Shown here in pieces: positions 1-9,700 of a stretch of DNA of 12,389 nucleotides; position 1 is the stretch's first letter; the number at the start of each line of letters is the position of its first letter. The translations under genes were made by a program, and so were the position numbers. Under the pieces are notes generated by a model. That model was not told the origin of the DNA. It ran no database searches and was given only the letters and a program-made list of their open reading frames with translations. The stretch comes from Phoronis ovalis (Eukaryota; Phoronida; Phoronidae): NCBI GenBank assembly GCA_028565635.1, contig JAOXYB010045548.1, forward strand, positions 1-12,389, given 5' to 3'.

Positions 1-57
1 TAAAGAAATTAAGTAATGGATTTGGCTGCTTTTTTAATTTTGAATATTTTTCATAAT

Positions 58-63
58 TTTATT
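58..63 (-). terminator. Candidate polyadenylation signal AATAAA
   Basis: TTTATT on the plus strand is AATAAA on the transcript strand. Cleavage would be expected 10-30 bases further on, near 28-48. No obvious GU-rich downstream element is seen, so a non-canonical or more distal signal is possible. Confidence 0.4.
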
Positions 64-493
64 GAACTCTGTTTGGCTTGCAGGCGTAGTATTAAGGAGG
101 CAGATGGTTAAAAAGACATGTTGGATGAAAAGACTATATTTGTATGTTAGCTATAACATATACCCTTATTAAAAACAGATATGAAATATATTTAGAATAT
201 TAAATTCTTAATCAATTATGTTAAACAAGAAACATAATAACAATACACCAAATAACAAAAATAAAAAAATCCTGAATACAGATATAGTTAAGAGAAATTT
301 TTAGATGTCTGTATGTTAAAAAATGCCATACTAATATCTTATATTCATGCTGGCATATAAATAGTTGTAAAACACTTTCGCACACCCTACCCCTATTGCA
401 AGACTATATGCGCCGATTTACTTCATTGTACGACCAAAGACAGATTAATACGTTACTATTATAATCTAGAAGCCGCTGTGTCTTGTTGGAACG
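64..493 (-). other. Probable 3' untranslated region
   Basis: No coding signal follows the stop. In transcript sense the sequence is strongly AU-rich. The nearest canonical AATAAA downstream of the stop lies about 430 bases away at 58-63; no other AATAAA occurs between. The exact 3' end cannot be read from sequence alone. Confidence 0.55.
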
Positions 494-762
494 CTATTGC
501 AACTCTCCTGCTCCATCCACGTGAACCATAGAAGAATTAACACTACCAGATACAGTACTTGAAACAGTTGAAATGTGGTTCTTGTCTGCTGTTTGTTGTA
601 CTGGAAACGGCTGGGAATATGTTGGATTAGTAACCATTTGCACAGTTTGCAATGTTGTGTCCAAATGGATATGGTCTATCTTTTCGTAAATATTATCGTC
701 TAAAGGTACTTTAGTTTCTTTGTCAGATGATTGGTCCAATTGATAACCAGACGCTTGGAATC
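494..762 (-). CDS. Terminal exon: distal cytoplasmic tail with NPxY motif and stop
   Basis: The final coding segment is 269 bp, residues 914-1002 plus TAG at 494-496. Acceptor is ATACTTGTAG. NPTY (959-962, bases 617-628) is the NPxY signal that LDLR-family tails use to bind PTB-domain adaptors for clathrin uptake; an NPxY also occurs in LRP1. YEKI (939-942) fits the Y-x-x-hydrophobic AP-2 signal. The last 35 residues are rich in Ser, Thr and Val and end in GELQ, which is not a PDZ-ligand consensus. The codon at 737-739 is TTG (Leu) inside the spliced frame, not a start. Confidence 0.95.
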
Positions 763-3700
763 CTACAAGTATAATGTTACCTTGTATTACTGTTACATTA
801 TTTTAGTATAATATTCTTGATATGATTATTTTTACTTAAACGTAGAATTTATTTGTCATGGGTCGATTTGTTTAACATGTAGTTTATGTTTGTACAACTG
901 GTCAGATTGGACAGTCGATTATCTAAAGTGTCTCTGAAAATGTTCAACGTCACTACTATGTCTGCGAAATAAAAAATACTCTTACATTTCAGTTACTTTT
1001 TTATTATTTTAATAATAATAATAAAACTGCATGTAAATTAAATATTCATAGAGAGCTTATAAATTCATTTGTGTGTTACAGTACACAAATCAAATATAAT
1101 ATATGATTAAAATAAAGGAATAAAATATGCAATAAAATTATCTCTACAGAAAAAAAATCAACCAGTTCTAAAATGGGTTAATTGGATTATATATTGTAAA
1201 AAACTCACTGTGCCATATTGTACGTCTCTAAATATATATAATGTACGCATTCAACATTACTGGTTGCAATGTAATAGTCGATATTACTGACCCCATGATC
1301 GAATGACTGAATAAAAAACATATTGCGTGTTCAATCGATTTATGATTTCGTTCATGAATTAGTTACGAATTTTACGTTAAACGCCATGCCCACATTTAAA
1401 TAAGAAAGATCCTTATATCGTACACTGTATATATACCATTACTGTAACAACTTACCTGAAGTGTAGTCCGGGTCATTATATGAAGGTGGGGCGTAGTCTG
1501 GAACGTCGTCTCCTAGGGGATCAAGCCGGTGAGTGCTTTCACGTGCCATTCTTAACCTAGTTTTGTATTTCCTGAAAACAAATTTCAAAGTGATTATTTG
1601 TAAAAAAATCAATCAATTGTATTGAATGTGTACTGTAATTATCTGTATGATCAATAATTCTTGTTCTCAGGGAAACTATCAAAAAATACTAAACAGTTGA
1701 AAGACGTTATTGTCAGACTGCAAAAGCTAGAGATATGTATCACTACGAATGGAGATTTTCAGGTGTTTTAGTATAAATTCAAAACTTACGTTCTTCTACA
1801 AGCAAATATCCCAAGCACCACCACTATGGCAACAACGATAAGAGCACCTGCTAAGACACCGACAATCAAAGCTGTCGAGTTGGCCGGATGTTCCACACCT
1901 AAAATAACGACCATTTTATTTTAGTGCAGAGGAGCATTTCCATTACGGTTTTTACTTGAGGTCTATTATGCATACACTTAGGCAGAGAGAATATGCTGGT
2001 GATTGTATATCTCACATAGTGAGGTAACAAAACCTAATTAATGCCAACAATTACCGTATTGGTATTCCTTCGTTGGAAGAAATGTAATGATTTGTCAATT
2101 CATCATCCAAGTTCGTACATTACTATACGGAAAAATAATAGTCATATATAAGATATGGGGGGTAGGGGGGTGCAATACTCACTTCTCGCACTTAATAAGA
2201 AAAAACAAATGCTCGCTGCTCGGACTTAACAGACCCCAATGCTCGCTACTCGCGAAAACCTCCCTGTAGCTCACATATATCGTTGCTAAATTAATGAACT
2301 CTTTGGATCCTATAAGTTTGTAAACTAATCTTACGGGGTTGATTACTCATTGTAGTGTTTTACTAAAATGAAGATCGCTAAGTATACTAAAACTACATGC
2401 ACATAATGTTAAATTGAGAATTGCATATATTTTTTGTTTCGTATATACTTGCATGACATTAAATCCTTAAAACTGACATTAAACAAAATCATGTCAGTAA
2501 ATGTGTTTTATACTACTATTTACCTGTGCTGCTATCTGGATTGTTTGGACCACTGACACAGTTATTTGTATTACATGACTGCGATGCCACACTTGTTCCC
2601 ACACAGCCATCTGGCTTGGTACATATACGCTGACGTTTCTGCTCACCACTATCACATGTTTGTGTGCATCCTGACCAGTTTCCCCATTCAGCCCACCCTC
2701 CATCTACAGGAGAGCATTTAACAACGTTGCAAGGAGAGCTTTGTTGAGACGCCCCGTCACAACCAGCACCTTCATGTTGGGGAGCAGGATTTGAGCAAGA
2801 ACGAATTCGCGTTTGTGAACAGGTTGAAGAGCATTCTGACCATGCTTCCCATTGTGCCCAACCGCCATTAATAGGACACGGATGGTTGTTACATGAACGT
2901 ATCTCCTCTGCGTCACCCGGACAAGTCATTCCAGTATTTCCTGCAGGCGGATTAATGCAAGTTCGCTGTCGTGTTTGTTTCCCTGTATTGCACTGTTCAG
3001 CGCATGTCGACCATTCGCCCCAACTATCCCATCCTGCATCCGCACATGTACGATTGTCGGGTTTTAATTCAAGTCCTACTTCACAGAAACATGTCCGACC
3101 ATTAGGTCTTGCAAGGCACATGTGACTACAATTACCGTTGTTCGTGGAACATTCGTTTGTACCTGTAAAAAAGTTCTTTGAATATCACGCAACTAGAATT
3201 GTTATGTACGATCATAAAATAAAATTAAGTGCATGCGGAAATTAAATATGGCTATGAGCGTTTTCTCGATGTAAGATCTGAGTAAAAGATTATATATTAT
3301 TACGTATTTTTTATTTCTTTTTAATGCGTTCCAGCAAATAAAACGTATTATTGTGTAGTTAGTGAAATGTTTTAAAAGCGTACTTGACACATTTCTAAAT
3401 ACCGCTCCAATGCAACATTAGCCAACTTGATGTTTTCCCCAATTATTAGATATATTAATTTTGAGCAACCCGCTGGTAAATTCTTATTATTCTAAGAACA
3501 AATGTGGCACTGAATAATTTGAGTAACCTATACATAACTAAACTGATTCATGACTACATGAATAATCCTACTGAATACGTGGATTATAGCCAGACTATAT
3601 ATAAACTGTTTGAGTTAGACATTGACCATTTTAATTATGACCAGAGGAAAGATCTAGAGCCAGTCGCCTATCTATAGCTTAATGTTTGTGAAGATGAATT

Positions 3701-6700
3701 CGTCCAGACATTTTAATTAACATTACTAACGATGGCAGGAAAGATATAATGTGTATATCATAACTGAGACTATTATAGTTATGTTAATTCTAATTGTTCA
3801 AGATCATAGAGCTGCGAAGGTTTTCCAGGTGTGCAAAAATCTCCTCAGAAATGTACAATAAGATAAAGAACTGAAAGAAAGAAATAAAATCTGCGCATTC
3901 TTATGCCCCCTCGATCTGAAACGCATTTTTGAGATCTCAGTAATTTAATAATTTCCCATTCGACATACGCGTGTATGTGCTATAACTATTCTAGATAATT
4001 TGGCATGAATATCCTTCTATATTACTGAAAGCTGAGCTAAGAAACATTGGTACGTAGACTGAAGAGTTAACTGCGCGCAGCTCCTAGTAACCCATAAACG
4101 TATATCCCATTACCCATTCTGGGAAAACATCAAATGTTTATTTATATATGTTTTGTTGTTGACATTAAAGGTTAATGCAGCTTTTTAGCACTTAGCCGGA
4201 TACTTACCTGATCTTACAGTTTGTGAGTCATAAATAACGACATCGTTAATTACACCAAAAACATGGGGTCCAAATCTTTCGGCTTTGTGCTCAATTGCTG
4301 TCGTTGTTTTTTTCCGAGCAAAACCCCTGTAAAAGAATTGCAAATTGCAGCGCTCTTTTATACGGTTGCGGTACAGGTATCGTTCATTACTACAGTTAAC
4401 AACGTGATGCGACCCCGAGCGTAATATTTGTATTTATTACATCATAAATAGCTAAATAAAGAGCAGAATACCACATACGACTATACTTCGTTGCAAACAG
4501 TAGCAATACTACCAGATGAGATACGGTGCATGTTGTGCATTTGCATATATAGGTGTATTTTATATAGATGCTGTGTACATAAGATGAACACAGTAGTGGC
4601 TAAGCTAAATGTCTCACTGGAATAGGACGTTTGAATGATTGAAACGGCAAACTGAGATCTACTGCATGTATTAACTGGCTTTATGAAATAAACACGTGAC
4701 CATTTGATCAAATCAAACTGCACTGACTTGCACAATGTTAACAATAAAACCTTACTGTGTTTACGTTATTAGAATCAGAAATGAGTATTTCAAACTTACC
4801 TTTCTGAATAATCCGCGTAATAAACATATTCCCCATGAATAGCCACATCATTTACTAAACTGGCTGAAAGATCTGCATTCTGTACCACAACTTCACTCGG
4901 ATATGGCGATGTCAGGGATATCTTTTGTATTTTGCTGTAGTGGCTATCGGCAAAATAAACGTAATTTCCTGAAATTAATTAACAATACAAGTAATATTAC
5001 AGTAGGTTTCCGAATTATGCTCTTCCGCATCTACAAAATACTAGTTTGTGAAATGACGTCAGAAAAATCTGAGTAACTGTCACAAACCAGTATATTTAGT
5101 ACTTTATCGGGAGAGCATAACTCGAAAACCTACTGTTACGTAACAGTTATGGTATAAAACGTTAACGTGTTATTCTTGGCATTGTCAGCTAGCTGGGATA
5201 TACAGTGCCAATACATACAATTGTTGTTTTTCACAAATATAGGAGTATGGTAAAATAAAAATATCTTCGAAAAATGGCTGTAAGAATACTTGATTACTAA
5301 ACCTGAAGCATCAATCGTTATTCCTTTTGGTGCATTAATGTCATGAGGAAAGGCGTAAATTGTTTCTGCATTAGAGCCATCCATATATGCTCGTTTTACA
5401 TATGCACTATGTTCTTGAGATCCAGTCCAGTACATATACCTAAAAAGAAAGAAAAATAGACATTCGAAGTTTCAAGCTTACTTTTATATATTTTATATTA
5501 TTCACAAGTCGAAAATACTAATCCAAATGAGAACATGTACTTGATGTAGATGCAATAAGGGAAACCGTTCTCTCCGTACTTCTATAAATTACTGGTTAAA
5601 TATCAGAATGAATGTTCAATCAGTTCAGATGTACTCGTAGTCAAGTACATAAAGAGGTCGCCATCTGGCGGACACAATCTACACAATACTGGGTAAGAAC
5701 ATTACGCCTGTAGCTAGGAAGATGAGAGGCATTACATATTAGGCCAGCCAATGTATGATAGTCTTTCGAGGTCAAGTGATCAAGTGACCTCTATTCGCCA
5801 TTTCAGAAAGGACTGATGAAAGTCTCGTGATAAGACCGAAAGCTCTCTGTGGCAAAATGTAAGATTGAGGTTTGACTACATTAAATGTGTACTAGTTAAA
5901 TGTTTACCCATTTATTGGGTCAATTGTCAAGTCCCAAGGCCGTTCTGTTACTATAAGACTTCGTGGTATAGATCCATCCAATTTCATGACCAAAATTTGA
6001 TTAGCGTCGTTTTCTGCTACATAAATAACTCTTGAGATCATATCAATAGCGATGCCAATTGGCCTTGCATCTGAAATTTAAAAATATACCGGTAAATGTA
6101 GTTAACGGTTTGGTTTTAAACTCTCCGATTGTATACTGGATACTAAGTAACGCGTTTGCAATGTAAATAAAACATGGATATGAATTCTTTGGTGCATGTT
6201 GGTAGCTAATTCTATACATCTGTATATACGTTTTGAAATTTGATTATTTGCATCGCAGCTGATGTGGTTAAGACACCAAATGGGTAACAGTGCTGTAAGT
6301 TGACTCAGCATTAAATACAAAAGCACCACATTATTATGACAATGTTAAGATACTGATAATACAAACCTTGTTACAATAACTAACCGCATATACAATGTAT
6401 CAGTTTTAACGAATGAAATCAATGATCGACAGAGAGCAATATTTGATTGCACTAACCGTTATTAAAATTGTAAATAACTTCCTCGTCTGTTCCGTTCAAG
6501 TACGCTCTTTTGATTACTGGTGGACTAGAACTTGTGTCAGACCAGTAGACCTTCTGTTCAGTATGATCGTAGTCAAGAGCAAACGGCCAATCGTGGCTGT
6601 CAAGTGGAATGGCGTGGTATTCTTGTGTTTCTAATGACATTTGGTACATTGCCTTTTGACCACTGTCAGTGAACAGCATAAAATTATCGTTGATAACATC

Positions 6701-9700
6701 TACAATGCAGATATTGACAGGGTAAGGTGCAAGTAATTAAGGATATATACATCATTATATTATGTCGTGCAAAATGTACTTCGTTTACTTCACATGCCAC
6801 ACAATGTTACTAATTGGCGTAATGCGCAAAAGCTGCATTGTTTCCTGCTTTCAGATTGAATAAGACACCCGTGCTACACTGGTATTACAAGCAAGGACAA
6901 AAAGTAAGGAATAAAATGCTATTTATTTCGTTTACCTTCGGTGCGTTTGACATGGTCATAATACGGTATTCAAAAATATAATATATAACCAACAACATGC
7001 ATAAAGTACACGAATCTTCCTTCAGATAGTATCAACTTTTATGCAGCAATTACTTACCTGATACACATGTCATGTTATTTCCACCGAGGTAATATCCCTG
7101 AGCACATGCGCATTTGTGACCGCTGGTGTTTGGCAGACACAACTGCGAACAACCACCATTTTTAATAAAACAGGAGGAGTTACCGTTGTACCCTGTATCT
7201 AAATAATTAACGCATAATAATAATATGTGGATTTCCAGCATATTTTAGTTCGCAAATGGTACTTACAACGAGATTCAAATAAGATGCAAATTAGGTGCTA
7301 ACAACACTGACCACAGGTTCGTCTTAAAATAAAACATTACATACTGTCTAGAGCTTTTTACGTGCGGTTAATTAAATCTTTACCAAGTTTGAATAGGCTA
7401 GAAGTAAACATTCAAGTTTGTGTTATTACTGACATGATGACCATCTTAAAGCCATCCACTAGTCACGGTCATAGTCCGCGGTTATCAAATACATACCAGA
7501 AGTTAGAGGTTGCTTGGAGTAGTCATATGTAATAATATCGTGTATTGCACCGTTATATTGAGTGAGTGTTAATGTTCTTGTGCCTTCTTTTGTGGCAGCA
7601 TGAACAGAGTTGTTGGCAGATCGGTCTGTCCAAATGACGTAATCCTGCAATAAAATTAACAAATTTGGTGACTAGTTACGTTAACAGAAAGGGCATAACA
7701 TAACTTTTTTGAACAATAAGCTATGCACACGCAAACTTTCCTAGAACAGAGTGTTATTAGTTGTATAACTAGTTTGTAAAAAAAACGGCTAATTCTTATT
7801 ATATATATTAGACCATTTATCTCGTCGAACGCGCGGAAATTTAGTTGAAATAATTGTAATTTTTAGCACAGGTAAGCACACACCTATGGGTCACGTGATC
7901 ATTTAGCCAAAAGTAGTGAGTTCCACGTTAAAGGTCATACATTTCCTAACAAACTTATTTATTTAGAAATATCAAAAAACAATTTCGCAGCGCCACCCGT
8001 GGCGATACATGGTAATAATCACCTGCCTTAAGTTACTTGCAATAACGTTACAAGCTAAACCAGCGTCATTTTTACCTGTATTTTTAAGGTATGTTTCTCC
8101 TGCGATGTTACGCATATAATTTATTTTCAATTTATACCAACAGATAATTAATTTGGTTGCTGAATTGCCAGTATTCTAATAAATGTGCGAGGATTCTAGA
8201 AATATATTAAAAACACTAGAACTACATTTCCAACTTCATTGCCATAGCAACCATAAACATGTTGCTTTGTTACGCGAATCGATGCCTTAGAGGTATCACA
8301 TCATAATTCTATCAATTTTAATCAAATATCGTACATCTTCTTCGAACTGAATTTTTTATACAAAAAGCAAAATCTCTGAATTTAGAAAGCAGTTTGTCTT
8401 GACAAACTAACGGTTACATTCCGTGAAAATGGATATGCAATATTAATCTCTAAACTGAAAAAGTATTATTACGATACAGTGAAGAAAACCTAGTCTAACA
8501 GACATAGACAGTTATTCAACATATCCCATAAATTATATTATACTGTTAAAACGAGCACGCATTATCTATGATGCAAAATAAACGTCACATAGTTAACGCT
8601 ATTTGTCAGAGATACATTCAGATGCTGAGATTATTTGATACTCAGAAAATTAGTACTTATTTCGATCTTTTATTTACTGCGTATGGAAGGAAAAAACATG
8701 GAAGCAATTTTATAGAGGCAAACATAACTTTGAAAATTGGTTTCGTGCAATAATGTTTTATTCTAAGATGGTTGCCTGTACCAAAACGTGAAAATACATC
8801 AGGTTACAAATTGTTATGTAATGCGCAGATCTTTACTTCATATTTGATCATTTTTATCCATAGATGAGCCAAAATGATTTGAAAAAGGTGTTGAGATAAA
8901 GTACAAAATGTGTCGAAAACTGGTTTTGAAGCATTGGGTGAAAATGCAAAGAGTATGCGCCCCTGTCTGTACCCACGGACTAACAGACGGATTTCTAAGT
9001 GTAGGTATATAGATATATCTCATACTCCAGTACGCATACACGTTAGGTAAGAGCTCGCTATTATATATAAAAAGAAATAACATGTTTGGATTGCTTGGGA
9101 TTCACTAACAATGTTTACTTAATCATTATATTTATGTGCTGCATAACAATTGCTCGGTCAATGATACAAGACTTATAGATAGTCACAACTAATACAAAAC
9201 TTTCGACTAAACATTACTTACTGGCAATCGAACGAAAATTACACGTCAAATGGTACTGTACCGCTACCTATTTGACCTATTGTAACATCAAACATCATAG
9301 TATTTGGTAAGATTTAGTCGTTTTACGGTTTGTCCCCAACTACAGAAAATTACTAAATTAATAAATATAATAAAAAAATTAAAATCGTAAAATATGTTGC
9401 AATTTTCTTAATAATCGAACGCTCCAACCTGAAATCCTGGGACCCGGCCTACTGAGACATACATATTACACATATCAACAGTGTTTAACTACAGTATACC
9501 GCGTTACGTACTTGGAATGTTGTTATAGCAAACATCGCAGTATTTGATAAAGTGTAAACTGTTTTGATGTCTTGTCCCGTTTGTAAATCAACTGAGAATA
9601 TTCCATCCATTATTGAATCTGCCCAATAGAGTCTGAAATTTGAAGATACACAGCGGTCATGCTTACTAACATTTTTAAGGTAAATTTAAATTTACAAATT

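Noticed and set aside
494-1571. Assignment to LRP5/6 (Wnt co-receptor)
   Set aside because: The tail lacks the repeated PPPSP motifs, and the TSRs between EGF and membrane do not fit that subfamily.
2087-2269. 60-codon plus-strand frame with repeated CSLL segments
   Set aside because: The apparent protein repeat is produced by the degenerate DNA repeat it crosses; nothing else supports coding.
4481-4744. 87-codon minus-strand open frame in an intron
   Set aside because: It has no domain, no splice sites that fit the flanking phase 2 exons, and a composition like translated AT-rich intron.
5534-5650. 10-bp exact inverted repeat ATGTACTTGA / TCAAGTACAT as ends of a small transposon
   Set aside because: Similarity does not extend, there is no target-site duplication, and one such pair is expected by chance in a window this long.
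5813-5841. Active hammerhead ribozyme
   Set aside because: Stem I and stem III partners and a UH cleavage site in the right place could not be found in either type I or type III order.
7890-7899. GTCACGTGAT as a CLEAR/TFEB-type site controlling an endocytic receptor
   Set aside because: CACGTG also occurs near 519, 1541 and 4692, about what chance predicts, and the site is deep in an intron.
8568-8753. 61-codon plus-strand frame
   Set aside because: It is short and low-complexity, with no recognisable domain or gene context.
8838-9083. 81-codon minus-strand open frame with a YAYWS stretch, sharing an 11-base word (TACTCCAGTAC) with the blade-4 exon
   Set aside because: The similarity stops after about 17 bases, there is no fitting acceptor or donor phase, and an 11-base match is expected by chance between introns and exons of this size.
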